A stretch of 64,000 nucleotides of DNA from Panulirus ornatus (lineage: Eukaryota; Arthropoda; Malacostraca; Decapoda; Palinuridae): NCBI RefSeq assembly GCF_036320965.1, contig NC_092225.1:73641935-73705934 (forward strand), read 5' to 3'. Positions 33,517 through 49,122 of this stretch are shown here, piece after piece. Numbering within the stretch: position 1 is the first letter of the stretch; the number at the start of each line of letters is the position of its first letter. The translations under genes were made by a program, and so were the position numbers. The notes beneath the pieces were generated by a model that saw nothing but the letters and a program-made list of their open reading frames with translations, was not told the DNA's origin and ran no database searches.

Positions 33517-36500
33517 ATACTTTGTCGCTGTCTCCCGTGTTTGCGAGGTAGCGCAAGGAAACAGACGAAAGAAATGGCCCAACCCCCCCCCATGCACATG
33601 TATATACATACGTCCACACACGCAAATATACATACCTACACAGCTTTCCATGGTTTACCCCAGACGCTTCACATGCCTTGATTCAATCCACTGACAGCTC
33701 GTCAACCCCGGTATACCACATCGCTCCAATTCACTCTATTCCTTGCCCTCCTTTCACCCTCCTGCATGTTCAGGCCCCGATCACACAAAATCTTTTTCAC
33801 TCCATCTTTCCACCTCCAATTTGGTCTCCCTCTTCTCCTTGCTCCCTCCACCTCCGACACATATATCCTCTTGGTCAATCTTTCCTCACTCATCCTCTCC
33901 ATGTGCCCAAACCACTTCAAAACACCCTCTTCTGCTCTCTCAACCACGCTCTTTTTATTTCCACACATCTCTCTTACCCTTACGTTACTCACTCGATCAA
34001 ACCACCTCACACCACACATTGTCCTCAAACATCTCATTTCCAGCACATCCATCCTCCTGCGCACAACTCTATCCATAGCCCACACCTCGCAACCATACAA
34101 CATTGTTGGAACCACTATTCCTTCAAACATACCCATTTTTGCTTTCCGAGATAATGTTCTCGACTTCCACACATTCTTCAAGGCCCCCAGAATTTTCGCC
34201 CCCTCCCCCACCCTATGATCCACTTCCGCTTCCATGGTTCCATCCGCTGCCAGATCCACTCCCAGATATCTAAAACACTTCACTTCCTCCAGTTTTTCTC
34301 CATTCAAACTCACCTCCCAATTGACTTGACCCTCAACCCTACTGTACCTAATAACCTTGCTCTTATTCACATTTACTCTTAACTTTCTTCTTCCACACAC
34401 TTTACCAAACTCAGTCACCAGCTTCTGCAGTTTCTCACATGAATCAGCCACAAGCGCTGTATCATCAGCAAACAACAACTGACTCACTTCCCAAGCTCTC
34501 TCATCCCCAACAGACATCATACTTGCCCCTCTTTCCAAAACTCTTGCATTTACCTCCCTAACAACCCCATCCATAAACAAATTAAACAACCATGGAGACA
34601 TCACACACCCCTGCCGCAAACCTACATTCACTGAGAACCAATCACTTTCCTCTCTTCCTACACGTACACATGCCTTACATCCTCGATAAAAACTTTTCAC
34701 TGCTTCTAACAACTTTCCTCCCACACCATATATTCTTAATACCTTCCAAAGAGCATCTCTATCAACTCTATCATATGCCTTCTCCAGATCCATAAATGCT
34801 ACATACAAATCCATTTGCTTTTCTAAGTATTTCTCACATACATTCTTCAAAGCAAACACCTGATCCACACATCCTGTACCACTTCTGAAACCACACTGCT
34901 CTTCCCCAATCTGATGCTCTGTACATGCCTTCACCCTCTTAATCAATACCCTCCCATATAATTTACCAGGAATACTCAACAAACTTATACCTCTATAATT
35001 TGAGCACTCACTCTTATCCCCTTTGCCTTTGTACAATGGCACTATGCACGCATTCCGCCAATCCTCAGGCACCTCACCATGAGTCATACATACATTAAAT
35101 AACCTTACCAACCAGTCAACAATACAGTCACCCCCTTTTTTAATAAATTCCACTGCAATACCATCCAAACCTGCTGCCTTGCCGGCTTTCATCTTCCACA
35201 AAGCTTTCACTACCTCTTCTCTGTTTACCAAATCATTTTCCCTAACCCTCTCACTTTGCACACCACCTCGACCAAAACACCCTATATCTGCCACTCTATC
35301 ATCAAACACATTCAGCAAACCTTCAAAATACTCACTCCATCTCCTTCTCACATCACCACTACTTGTTATCACCTCCCCATTTGCGCCCTTCACTGAAGTT
35401 CCCATTTGTTCCCTTGTCTTACGCACTTTATTTACCTCCTTCCAGAACATCTTTTTATTCTCCCTAAAATTTAATGATACTCTCTCACCCCAACTCTCAT
35501 TTGCCCTTTTTTTCACCTCTTGCACCTTTCTCTTGACCTCCTGTCTCTTTCTTTTATACGTCTCCCACTTAATTTCATTTTTTCCCTGCAAAAATCGTCC
35601 AAATGCCTCTCTCTTCTCTTTCACTAATACTCTTACTTCTTCATCCCACCACTCACTACCCTTTCTAATCAACCCACCTCCCACTCTTCTCATGCCACAA
35701 GCATCTTTTGCGCAATCCATCACTGATTCCCTAAATACATCCCATTCCTCCCCCACTCCCCTTACTTCCATTGTTCTCACCTTTTTCCATTCTGTACTCA
35801 GTCTCTCCTGGTACTTCCTCACACAAGTCTCCTTCCCAAGCTCACTTACTCTCACCACCCTCTTCACCCCAACATTCACTCTTCTTTTCTGAAAACCCAT
35901 ACAAATCTTCACCTTAGCTTCCACAAGATAATGATCAGACATCCCTCCAGTTGCACCTCTCAGCACATTAACATCCAAAAGTCTCTCTTTCGCGTGCCTG
36001 TCAATTAACATGTAATCCAATAACGCTCTCTGGCCATCTCTCCTACTTACATAAGTATACTTATGTATATCTCGCTTTTTAAACCAGGTATTCCCAATCA
36101 TCAGTCCTTTTTCAGCACATAGATCTACAAGCTCTTCACCATTTCCATTTACAACACTGAACACCCCATGTATACCAATTATTCCCTCAGCTGCCACATT
36201 ACTCACCTTTGCATTCAAATCACCCAACACTATAACCCGGTCTCGTGCATCAAAACCACTAACACACTCATTCAGCTGCTCCCAAAACACTTGCCTCTCA
36301 TGATCTTTCTTCTCATGCCCAGGTGCATATGCACCAATAATCACCCATCTCTCTCCATCAACTTTCAGTTTTACCCATATTAATCGAGAATTTACTTTCT
36401 TACATTCTATCACATACTTCCACAACTCCTGTTTCAGGAGTACTGCTACTCCTTCCCTTGCTCTTGTCCTCTCACTAACCCCTGACTTTACTCCCAAGAC

Positions 36501-36580
36501 ATTCCCAAACCACTCTTCCCCTTTACCCTTGAGCTTCGTTTCACTCAGAGCCAAAACATCCAGGTTCCTTTCCTCAAACA

Positions 36581-36584
<4 letters not shown>
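33501..36584 (-). mobile_element. LINE copy e, unit-2 duplicate
   Basis: Counterpart of 17121-20204. Confidence 0.95.
33702..36583 (-). CDS. LINE endonuclease-reverse transcriptase, open frame (copy e duplicate)
   Basis: Same motifs and length as 17322-20203. One visible residue difference lies in the endonuclease region: FWEQLNE in both, but the antisense base near 36273 differs, changing Leu-Asn context only silently or conservatively. The (TA)n upstream is two bases longer than in unit 1, so the frame continues into a different SINE2 frame and extends to 36785 (1027 codons) instead of 994. Confidence 0.88.

Positions 36585-36653
<69 letters not shown>
36585..36653. repeat. (TA)n, 69 bp
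   Basis: Counterpart of 20205-20271, two bases longer. Confidence 0.95.
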
Positions 36654-36656
<3 letters not shown>

Positions 36657-36891
36657 CCTGGGGATAGGGGAGAAAGAATACTTCCCACGTATTCCCTGCG
36701 TGTCGTAGAAGGCGACTAAAAGGAAAGGGAGTAGGGGGCTGGAAATCCTCCCCTCTCGTTTTTTTTTTTTTTTTTTTTTATCCAAAAGAGGGAACAGAGA
36801 AGAGGGCCAGGTGAGGATATTCCCTCAAAGGTCCAGTCCTCTGTTCTTAACGCTACCTCGCTATCGCGGGAAATGGCGAATAGTATGAAAA

Positions 36892-36900
<9 letters not shown>
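36654..36900 (+). mobile_element. SINE2 copy, unit-2 duplicate
   Basis: Counterpart of 20272-20518. Confidence 0.88.

Positions 36901-36961
<61 letters not shown>
36901..36961. repeat. (TA)n, 61 bp
   Basis: Counterpart of 20519-20577. Confidence 0.95.
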
Positions 36962-36964
<3 letters not shown>

Positions 36965-37938
36965 AGGCATGTGTACGTGTAGGAAGAGATGAAAGTGACT
37001 GGTTCTCAGTGAATGTAGGTTTGCGGCAGGGGTGTGTGATGTCTCCATGGTTGTTTAATTTGTTTATGGACGGGGTTGTTAGGGAGGTGAATGCAAGAGT
37101 TTTGGAAAGAGGGGCAAGTATGAAATCTGTTGGGGATGAGAGAGCTTGGGAAGTGAGTCAGTTGTTGTTCGCTGATGATACAGCGCTGGTGGCTGATTCA
37201 TGTGAGAAACTGCAGAAGCTGGTGACTGAGTTTGGTAAAGTGTGTGAAAGAAGAAAGTTAAGAGTAAATGTGAATAAGAGCAAGGTTATTAGGTACAGTA
37301 GGGTTGAGGGTCAAGTCAATTGGGAGGTGAGTTTGAATGGAGAAAAACTGGAGGAAGTGAAGTGTTTTAGATATCTGGGAGTGGATCTGGCAGCGGATGG
37401 AACCATGGAAGCGGAAGTGGATCATAGGGTGGGGGAGGGGGCGAAAATTCTGGGAGCCTTGAAGAATGTGTGGAAGTCGAGAACATTATCTCGGAAAGCA
37501 AAAATGGGTATGTTTGAAGGAATAGTGGTTCCAACAATGTTGTATGGTTGCGAGGCGTGGGCTATGGATAGAGTTGTGCGCAGGAGGATGGATGTGCTGG
37601 AAATGAGATGTTTGAGGACAATGTGTGGTGTGAGGTGGTTTGATCGAGTAAGTAACGTAAGGGTGAGAGAGATGTGTGGAAATAAAAAGAGCGTGGTTGA
37701 GAGAGCAGAAGAGGGTGTTTTGAAATGGTTTGGGCACATAGAGAGAATGAGTGAGGAAAGATTGACCAAGAGGATATATGTGTCGGAGGTGGAGGGAACG
37801 AGGAGAAGAGGGAGACCAAATTGGAGGTGGAAAGATGGAGTGAAAAAGATTTTGTGTGATCGGGGCCTGAACATGCAGGAGGGTGAAAGGAGGGTAAGGA
37901 ATAGAGTGAATTGGAGCGATGTGGTATACCTGGGTTGA
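36962..37938 (+). CDS. LINE RT C-terminal part, open frame (copy f duplicate)
   Basis: Same frame and motifs as 20578-21554 with no added lesion. Confidence 0.85.
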
Positions 37939-38126
37939 CGTGCGGTCAGTGGATTGAATCGGGGCATGTGAAGCGTGTGGGGTAAACCATGGAAAGCTGT
38001 GTAGGTATGTATATTTGCGTGTGTGGACGTATGTATATACATGTGTATGGGGGTGGGTTGGGCCATTTCTTTCGTCTGTTTCCTTGCGCTACCTCGCAAA
38101 CGCGGGAGACAGCGACAAAGCAAATA

Positions 38127-38135
<9 letters not shown>
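36962..38135 (+). mobile_element. LINE copy f, unit-2 duplicate
   Basis: Counterpart of 20578-21751. Confidence 0.93.
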
Positions 38136-38216
<81 letters not shown>

Positions 38217-38221
38217 GTATA
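38135..38221. repeat. (TA)n with TG interruptions
   Basis: Counterpart of 21751-21834, four bases longer. Confidence 0.95.
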
Positions 38222-41663
<3,442 letters not shown>

Positions 41664-41890
41664 TTTTCATACTATTCGCCATTTCCCGCGATAGCAAGGT
41701 AGCGTTAAGAACAGAGGACTGGGCCTTTGAGGGAATATTCTCACCTGGCCCCCTTCTCTGTTCCTTCTTTTGGAAAATTAAAAAAAAAAAACGAGAGGGG
41801 AGGATGTCCAGCCCCCCGCTCCCTTCCCTTTTAGTCGCCTTCTACGACACGCAGGGAATACGTGGGAAGTATTCTTTCTCCCCTATCCCC

Positions 41891-41896
<6 letters not shown>
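41664..41896 (-). mobile_element. SINE2 copy fused to LINE h, unit-2 duplicate
   Basis: Counterpart of 25276-25509; one base shorter in the internal A/T run. Confidence 0.88.
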
Positions 41897-41978
<82 letters not shown>

Positions 41979-41996
41979 ATATATATATATTGTATA

Positions 41997-42064
<68 letters not shown>

Positions 42065-42092
42065 TATATGTGTGTGTATGTATATATATATA
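41896..42092. repeat. Compound (TA)n/(TG)n tract
   Basis: Counterpart of 25509-25703, two bases longer. Confidence 0.95.
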
Positions 42093-42207
42093 GTACTTCT
42101 ACCATGGACGAATGATGTAAATTCTTGCTTAACGAGTATACCTTTGGACTGAAAAGCTTCTTCCCTTGTATGTATGTAGATCAGTCAACGCAAATATGAT
42201 ATATATA

Positions 42208-42423
42208 TTTTTTTTTTTTTTTTTTTTTTATACTTTGTCGCTGTCTCCCGCCCATACACATGTACATACACACGTCCACACACGCAAATATACATACCTA
42301 CACAGCTTTCCATGGTTTACCCCAGACGCTTCACATGCCTTGATTCAATCCACTGACAGCACGTCAACCCCTGTATACCACATCGCTCCAATTCACTCTA
42401 TTCCTTGCCCTCCTTTCACCCTC

Positions 42424-42427
<4 letters not shown>
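42208..42427 (-). mobile_element. LINE 3'-end fragment with deleted stem, unit-2 duplicate
   Basis: Counterpart of 25819-26038; preceded by the unique spacer 42093-42207. Confidence 0.87.

Positions 42428-42495
<68 letters not shown>
42427..42495. repeat. (TA)n, about 68 bp
   Basis: Counterpart of 26038-26106. Confidence 0.95.
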
Positions 42496-42498
<3 letters not shown>

Positions 42499-42719
42499 GA
42501 GAAAGAATACTTCCCACGTATTCCCTGTGTGTCGTAGAAGGCGACTAAAAGGGGAGGGAGCGGGGGGCTGGAAATCCTCCCCTCTCGTTTTTTTTTAATT
42601 TTCCAAAAGAAGGAACAGAGAATTGCGCCAGGTGAGGGTATTCCCTCAAGGCCCAGTCCTCTGTTCTTAACGCTACCTCGCTAATGCGGGAAATGGCGAA
42701 TAGTTTGAAAGAAAGAAAG
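42496..42719 (+). mobile_element. SINE2 copy, 5'-truncated, unit-2 duplicate
   Basis: Counterpart of 26107-26330. Confidence 0.88.
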
Positions 42720-42744
42720 ATATATATATATATATATATATATA
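42720..42744. repeat. (TA)n, 25 bp
   Basis: Counterpart of 26331-26355. Confidence 0.92.
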
Positions 42745-42999
42745 GAATCCCTGGGGATAGGGGAGAAAGAATACTTCCCACGTATTCCCTGCGTGTCGTA
42801 GAAGGCGACTAAAAGGGAAGGGAGTGGGGGGCTGGAAATCCTCCCCTCTCGTTTTTTTTTTTTTTTTTTTTTTTTTTTCCAAAAGAAGGAACAGAGAAGA
42901 GGTCCAGGTGAGGATATTCCCTCAAAGGCCCAGTCCTCTGTTCTTAACGCTACCTCGCTATCGCGGGAAATAGCGAATAGTATGAAAAAAAAAAAAAAA
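42745..42999 (+). mobile_element. SINE2 copy, full length, unit-2 duplicate
   Basis: Counterpart of 26356-26610. The unique segment 43006-43388 follows. Confidence 0.88.
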
Positions 43000-43170
43000 T
43001 ATATAGAATCACATACATAAATCCTCTTAATTCACTCAAACACATCTTTAACCCATGGACTTCCATTTTTGTGTAAATGCTCCTTATATTGTTACTTTGT
43101 ACAATAAGTTGATTTATCGAGTGAAACTATTATTTCTTCACACCACCTCTATTGTCAGAACACTTCCCTG

Positions 43171-43172
<2 letters not shown>

Positions 43173-43221
<49 letters not shown>
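43173..43221. repeat. (CA)n microsatellite, unit-2 duplicate
   Basis: Counterpart of 26784-26832 within the unique segment 43006-43388, where I see nothing else. Confidence 0.95.
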
Positions 43222-43222
<1 letters not shown>

Positions 43223-43388
43223 CACACCCACACATCGTTTTCTTTTATCCTTCTCAGGAAAACCTTTTATATTCAGCAGTTGCCTTACTACATCTATCCA
43301 TCCATCTCTTCTATGGTCCCCTACCTGTGCATACACCTTTTACTGACTTCTTTACATCAAATATCCTCATTTTAACTGTATCCTTCTA

Positions 43389-44640
43389 GTAGTGTGAGAA
43401 AAACAATAAAACAAATGGAGACGTAGGTGAAGGAGGCAAATACGGAAGTAGTGACAGGTAGTGATGCAGTAAGGAGTTGGAGGGAGTATTTTGAAGGATT
43501 GTTGAATGTGATGGTGATGATAGGGTGGTGGATATTGCATTTTTGGGTTGGGGAGTATATGAAGTAAGAGTCATTGAAAGTAGTTTTGTGAAGAGAGAAG
43601 AGGTGGTGGAAGCCTCCATGTATGATGAAATGTGGAAAGGTGGTTGGTGGAGATAGTATTAAAGATGAATTTCTTTAGAAAGGAGGTAATTATTGTTGAT
43701 TGATTGATTAGGATTTTCAGTGTGCGTATGGATCATGGCAAATTGCCCTAGGATTGGCAGAATGCATGTACAGTGTCACTGAATAAAGGATCAGAGATGA
43801 ATACTCAAATTACAGAGGTACATGTATAAGTTTGTTGAGTGTACCTGGTAAGTTGTATTGGAGAGTGGTGACTGAGAGGGTGAAGGCATGTACAGAGCAT
43901 CAGATTATGGAGAAATTGTGTGGTTTCAGGAGCAGTAGAAGATGTTTGGATGAGGTGTTTCCTTCAAAGAATGTGTGTGAGAAAAACAGAAATGGGATTT
44001 GTGTGTGACATTTATAGATCTGGAGAGAGAATGTGAGAGGATTGATAGAGATGCCATACGAGAGTATGTGTTGGGGAGGAAGGTGCTAGAAGTAGTGAGA
44101 AGTTTTTATCAAGAGTGCAAGGCCTGCATATTAGTAGGAAGAGAGGAGAGTGACCAGTTTTAAGTGAACATAGGTCTTTGGCAAGCATGTGTGATGTCAA
44201 CATGGCTGTTTGATTTGTTTATGGAATGGGTGGTGGGAAAGGTAAATGCAAGGGTATTGGAGAGAGGGGTGAGTATGCAGTCTGTAGAAGATGAGGGGGC
44301 CTGGGAAGTGAGTGAGTTGTAGTTTGCTGATAACACAGCATTGATGCCAGATTCTGGTGAGAAATTGCAGAAGTTGGTGATTAAGTTTGGGAAAGTATGT
44401 GAAAGGAGGAAGTTGAGAGTAAATATGAATAAAAGCAATGTTATTAGGTTTAGTAGAACAGATGGACAGGTTAGTTGGGGTGTAAGTTTGAATGGAGAAG
44501 ATTTGGAGGAAGTTGAGTGTTTTAGGTACCTGGGAATGGACATGGCAGAGAAGGGAACCATGGAAGTGGAAATGAATCATTAGGTGGGTAAGGGGCACAG
44601 GTTCTAGGAGCAATGAGGAATGTGTGGAAAGAAAGGTCCC
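43389..44640 (+). mobile_element. Old LINE relic, first + segment
   Basis: Decayed LINE of an older lineage. It is recognisable at EEVV, VPEDW, EHQ-GE-CGF, DLERECERID and W-LFDLFMEW, with the active-site region reading ADNTALM (FADD lost), then KLRVNMNKSNVIRFSRTDGQ and CFRYLGMDMAEKGTM. The last 687 bp (43953 onward) lie outside the duplication. Confidence 0.87.
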
Positions 44641-44937
44641 AGTTAACAACCTCCCTTTCTACACATTCTTCAAATGCTCCAAGAATCCCTGCCTCCTCAC
44701 CCACCATATGACGCTTCTGCTTCCATGGTTCCATTTGCTGTCATGTCCACTCCCAGGTATAAACAAAGTCACACCCTAAGTAAACTGTCCCTCTGCACTG
44801 CTAAACCTAATAACTTGCTTTTATTCACATTTACTCTCAACCTCCACCTTTCACATACTCCCTCACTGTCAGACACCATCTTTTGAATTTTCTCATTTAA
44901 ATGTGCCACCAGTGCTGTGTCTTCTCCAAATGACAAT
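44641..44937 (-). mobile_element. Old LINE relic, inverted segment
   Basis: The reverse strand repeats the RT to C-terminal-domain region (CCATGGTTCCATTTGCTGTC, CATGTCCACTCCCAGGTAT, TTATTCACATTTACTC). It forms a large imperfect palindrome with 44355-44640. Confidence 0.8.
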
Positions 44938-45860
44938 GATAACTGAGCTTAGAAAAGTGTGTGAAAGAAGAAAATGAAGAGTCAAATATGAAAAGTAAGG
45001 TAATGAGGCTCATTTGAGGGGAGGGAGGCACAGGTTAGTTTGGGTCTGAGTTTGAGTGGATAGACCCTGGAGGGAGTGGAGTGCTTTAGATATTACATAC
45101 CAAGGAGTGGACAACACAGATAAAGGAAATATGTAAAGTGAAGTGTATCACAGAGTGGAATAGTGGCAAAGGTTCTGGGTGCATTGTGGATTGCATGGAG
45201 GAAGAGATCACTGTTTGTGAGTATGGTAGAGCAGAGATGAGTGTGTTTGATCGTATAGTAGTACCAACAGTATTGTATGAGTGTAAATTATAGGCCATGA
45301 ATGCAAAGAAACAGAATGGTGTAGACATATTGGAAAAAAAATACCTTTGGACATCATATGTGAGTAGGAATGATCCATGCAAGGAATGACAGTGTAAGAG
45401 AGATGTTTGGTAGAAAGTGGAATATGATTGAGAGGACTAACCAGGTATTCTGAAGTGGTTTAGACATGTGGAGAGAATGAGGAAAGAGAGATGAACTGAG
45501 AAGATATACATGTTAGAAGTGGAGGGAGCCAAGGGGAAAGAGAGGACTAGGAGATAAAAGGATTGAAAGTAAGGGGTTTTGAGTTACTGGGGCCTGAGCA
45601 TTAAGGGTTTTGAGAGGCCTGCATGGGATGCAGCAAGCTAGAGTGACATGGTATACATGGGTGATGTGCTGTCAGTGGGCTGAACCAAGGTATATGAAGT
45701 AGTCAGATGAAATTGCAGAAGTGCAAGTTGGGGCACTTTATCTGATGCATTGTACAAGAGAGTTAGAAAGCCAATGTGAGCAAATGAGGTTGTTTTCCAT
45801 CATTCTTGTAGCCACCTAGCTACTGCAGAAAATGGTGAATGAGTGAAAGAATGAAAGGAG
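44938..45860 (+). mobile_element. Old LINE relic, second + segment
   Basis: It restarts at the ACTGAG...AAAGTGTGTGAAAGAAG point of the RT, runs through the C-terminal domain (the GTGGAGAGAATGAGG block near 45470) and ends with a short 3' UTR. The tail reads GCAGAAAATGGTGAATGAG, which is closer to the SINE2 tail (GGGAAATGGCGAATAG) than to the young LINE tail. Confidence 0.8.
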
Positions 45861-46221
45861 GCCATTGACTGCATGGTATGAAAGTATTAAGTATGAGTGA
45901 TTGGAGATATGCAGATATTATTGTTACACTATTTTATGTACCTACTTGCTTCTGCCTATTACTTTGAAAGAATGAACTACAATGTCATTTGCACAAATCA
46001 GTTCTTTAGCTGTTATGTATAATGCACTGAAACCAGCACTCAGAACATAGTAATTTTAAAGCTTTGATGATGTACATTATTCTTAAAAGATGGGGTTCAT
46101 TAGTTGCTATTATGAAATTTTAGTATCTGAAGAATTACTTTGCTTATCATGTAGCTTTCAAAAATTTTTTTTTTTGACAAATGAGCTTCAATTAATATCT
46201 TCATTTTACCTTATCCACCAG
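45861..46221. other. DAGL intron end, nothing recognised
   Basis: Unique AT-rich sequence ending in the polypyrimidine tract and acceptor for the exon at 46222. Confidence 0.5.
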
Positions 46222-46445
46222 GGAATGGTGTCTGCAGCTGAATACATCCGTCGTAAACTTCGTGATGACAACATTTTGACCCGTGCATTTGGGTTTGACA
46301 CAGCACGAGGAACACAGGTGTATGACCTGGTATTAGTGGGTCATTCCTTAGGCGCTGGTACAGCTGCCATTCTTGCCATATTACTTAAGCAAGAACATCC
46401 TAACCTCAGCTGCTTTGCATACTCACCACCTGGTGGACTTCTCAG
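46222..46445 (+). CDS. DAGL: Diacylglycerol lipase (DAGL), catalytic-serine exon
   Basis: This exon encodes about 75 residues: GMVSAAEYIRRKL, a variable helix, then LVLVGHSLGAGTAAILA with the nucleophile serine in the GHSLG elbow, and CFAYSPPGGLL. Known DAGLs use Ser-Asp-His with the serine in this motif. The acceptor is CCACCAG before 46222; the donor is GT at 46446. The last two bases (AG) join the first base of the next exon to make a Ser codon. An upstream ATG at 46090 lies in the intron. The motif is intact, so the gene is probably functional despite the transposon-filled intron before it. Confidence 0.95.
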
Positions 46446-47614
46446 GTATATAAACATACTTTTTTATACCAGTAATTACACTGATTTTAATTGAACAGTT
46501 GTTCGGTCTCTAGTGCATGCAGTGAGGTAGATTATGCAAGCTAGAATTTCATCTTAGTTTTAGTAAAATCCAATTCAGAACCATCTTAGGGTATAATTGG
46601 TCTGTCACCTGAAATGATTAATGAAAGGAAATCTTGAATTATTCCACAACTTCTCAAGCTTTAACCCTTTACCAGAGTAAAAAAAAATCAGCTGCATTTC
46701 CGAAGTCAGTTTTCCAGCAAAAATGTGAAAATAATAATTGGTCCTTTTTTCCTCTTGTTTTATGAAGGCAGAACCATAAAGTTTCTAAATCTGGCATTGA
46801 TATTTCTTATAAATGACATCTGATGGAAGGAGGGTGAAGGAAGAGAAAAGTGAAAATGACATTTTATGGGTGATATCTGCACGATAACATAAACATAAGA
46901 TGTAACAGATTTCTTGCTCCTAACACTCATGAATGAATTGTAAAAGGCATGAAAAAGTGAAATGGCATATTTGATTTAAAGGGACTGAGCAGCTCATTGT
47001 TGCCAGCATGATCATGAGTATTTGTCAAAAACATCTTATGTTCTCACTGTATATATATCTATTTTTATGCATAAGGTATGTAACTTACTTTCATAAAAAT
47101 GAAAAATGTAAAAGGCATGAAAAAATTTAAGCATTGGATTTAAAAGAACACTAAAAAGCTCAGTGTTGTCAACTCACAAACACTTACCATAATCATCATT
47201 TATCATTATTTATGGATTATGAAACATAACACACACATACACAGCACATCTTGACATTAGAACAACCTCTGTAGCAGTGAAAACAAAGTAAAGACAGAAA
47301 ATAGATAAATATAAATGGATCACTAAGTGGGGGTAGCCATCAACTGACTGAGAAATTGTTTTGAGGTCAAGTTTCACCCCCTGGTACTATTTCCTGGTTG
47401 GAGGAAGGTCATTTAATCATACAGGACCTTCAAACTGTCTTCAGAAAACTGCTAGGAAACCTTGTTATTAGCTATAACTGCAACTTGCTCTCTTAGGATT
47501 TTCTCAGCTATTGCAGTGAAAGGGTTAACAACATATCCATATCATTGGTAGAAGTGTTATTTTGCATAAATTTGACCATAGAATGTTAGATTCCCTGTCG
47601 CTATTTTTTTACAG
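46446..47614. other. DAGL intron, no gene
   Basis: No coding sequence. A weakly conserved direct repeat (GTAAAAGGCATGAAAAA near 46941 and 47108, each followed by a GATTTAAA and an AGCTCA-GTTG block) suggests an old local duplication. Confidence 0.5.
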
Positions 47615-47756
47615 CATGCCAGCAGTAGAGTACACACGAGCTTTCATCACCTCAGTTGTGGTGGGTAAGGATGTAGTGCCCCGAATTGGCCTGCATCAGA
47701 TGGAGGCTATGCGTGCAGATCTTATATCTGCCATTCAGCGATCAAAGGATCCAAAG
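47615..47756 (+). CDS. DAGL: Diacylglycerol lipase (DAGL), catalytic-aspartate exon
   Basis: This 142-bp exon encodes MPAVEYTRAFITSVVVGKD then VVPRIGLHQMEAMRADLI, ending SKDPK. The GKDxVPRIGL motif carries the catalytic aspartate of the DAGL triad (Asp524 in human DAGL-alpha, from family knowledge). The acceptor is TTTTTTTACAG before 47615; the donor is GT at 47757. The first base completes the Ser codon split with the preceding exon. An in-frame read-through past the donor soon meets a stop, so splicing is needed. Confidence 0.95.
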
Positions 47757-47896
47757 GTGAGGCCACAGGTGACCTTGAAGATAAAGTGAAGGGATGGGAG
47801 GTACTATAGTAGAATCATCTGCCATAGGTAATGTTCAGGTAATTTACCAAAAGAAGAAAACAGATGATTAAAGAACAGCACCAGTATTTCAGCTTT

Positions 47897-48648
47897 ATCT
47901 TTTCATGGAAGAGGAAGTGGATCATAGGGTGGGGGAGGGGGCGAAAATTCTGGGAGCCTTGAAGAATGTGTGGAAGTCGAGAACATTATCTCGGAAAGCA
48001 AAAATGGGTATGTTTGAAGGAATAGTGGTTCCAACAATGTTGTATGGTTGTGAGGCGTGGGCTATGGATAGAGTTGTGCGCAGGAGGATGGATGTGCTGG
48101 AAATGAGATGTTTGAGGACAATGTGTGGTGTGAGGTGGTTTGATCGAGTAAGTAACGTAAGGGTAAGAGAGAGGTGTGGAAATAAAAAGAGCGTGGTTGA
48201 GAGAGCAGAAGAGGGTGTTTTGAAATGATTTGGGCACATGGAGAGAATGAGTGAGGAAAGATTGACCAAGAGGATATATGTGTCGGAGGTGGAGGGAATG
48301 AGGAGAAGAGGGAGACCAAATTGGAGGTGGAAAGATGGAGTGAAAAAGATTTTGTGTGATCGGGGCCTGAACATGCAGGAGGGTGAAAGGAGGGCAAGGA
48401 ATAGAGTGAATTGGAGCGATGTGGTATACCGGGGTTGACGTGCTGTCAGTGGATTGAATCAAGGCATGTGAAGCGTCTGGGGTAAACCATGGAAAGATGT
48501 GTAGGTATGTATATTTGCGTGTGTGGACGTATGTATATACATGTGTATGGGGGTGGGTTGGGCCATTTCTTTCGTCTGTTTCCTTGCGCTACCTCGCAAA
48601 TGCGGGAGACAGCGACAAAGCAAAAAAAAAAAAAAAAATCTTTTCATG
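47897..48648 (+). mobile_element. LINE insertion with 11-bp target-site duplication
   Basis: 5'-truncated LINE (C-terminal domain and short 3' UTR) with an A-tail of about 16, flanked by direct repeats ATCTTTTCATG at 47897-47907 and 48638-48648. This is the hallmark of target-primed reverse transcription. It lies in the DAGL intron after the exon at 47615, in the same orientation as the gene. Confidence 0.92.
47905..48438 (+). pseudogene. LINE C-terminal domain, broken
   Basis: Begins within the TMEAEVDHRVGEGAK segment and encodes CGVRWFDRVSNVRVRE. TGA at about 48226-48228 replaces the Trp of LKWFGHMERM; the frame then continues to VVYRG. No RT catalytic region is included. Confidence 0.85.
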
Positions 48649-49122
48649 ATGTCCAGAGATCAGTTTGTAATATTTTTGGTCATTTTTTTAAGTTTTAGAG
48701 GTAAATTGAGTATGTTGCAGTTCTCATGTACTTCCCAGATATTGCTTGGAACTGAAAGTCTTGTGGTAAGAAAGAGTAATTGTACTTTATGGACAGATCA
48801 CTGTAAGATGTATGATTGTCAGTATCAAGCTCTTCAAAACTGATGGAAACAGATTTTTCTTGTTACTGAAGCTTACCACAGTGTGACAGTTTGGGACCAA
48901 GAGGCTTCCATTATGTTGATAATTACTAAAATAGATACTATTAGGAACAGCTGTCCAAGGAAAGTATACAATAAACCAGAGTATTTGTGTCATTTTACTT
49001 ATATTAGTATTTCTGCAAATACCTGCAACTATTATTTCATGCACTCAGTATGAATGCATAGCAGAAAATTGTTTAGAAGAAATATTTGAAGGATTTATTT
49101 TGCAGGTGTATCATTTACCAAG
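48649..49122. other. DAGL intron, nothing recognised
   Basis: Unique sequence between the LINE and the putative LTR relic. Confidence 0.5.

Noticed and set aside
46090..46494. Independent 134-codon gene starting at 46090
   Set aside because: The first 44 codons are intron sequence; the real unit is the DAGL exon 46222-46445 with splice borders.
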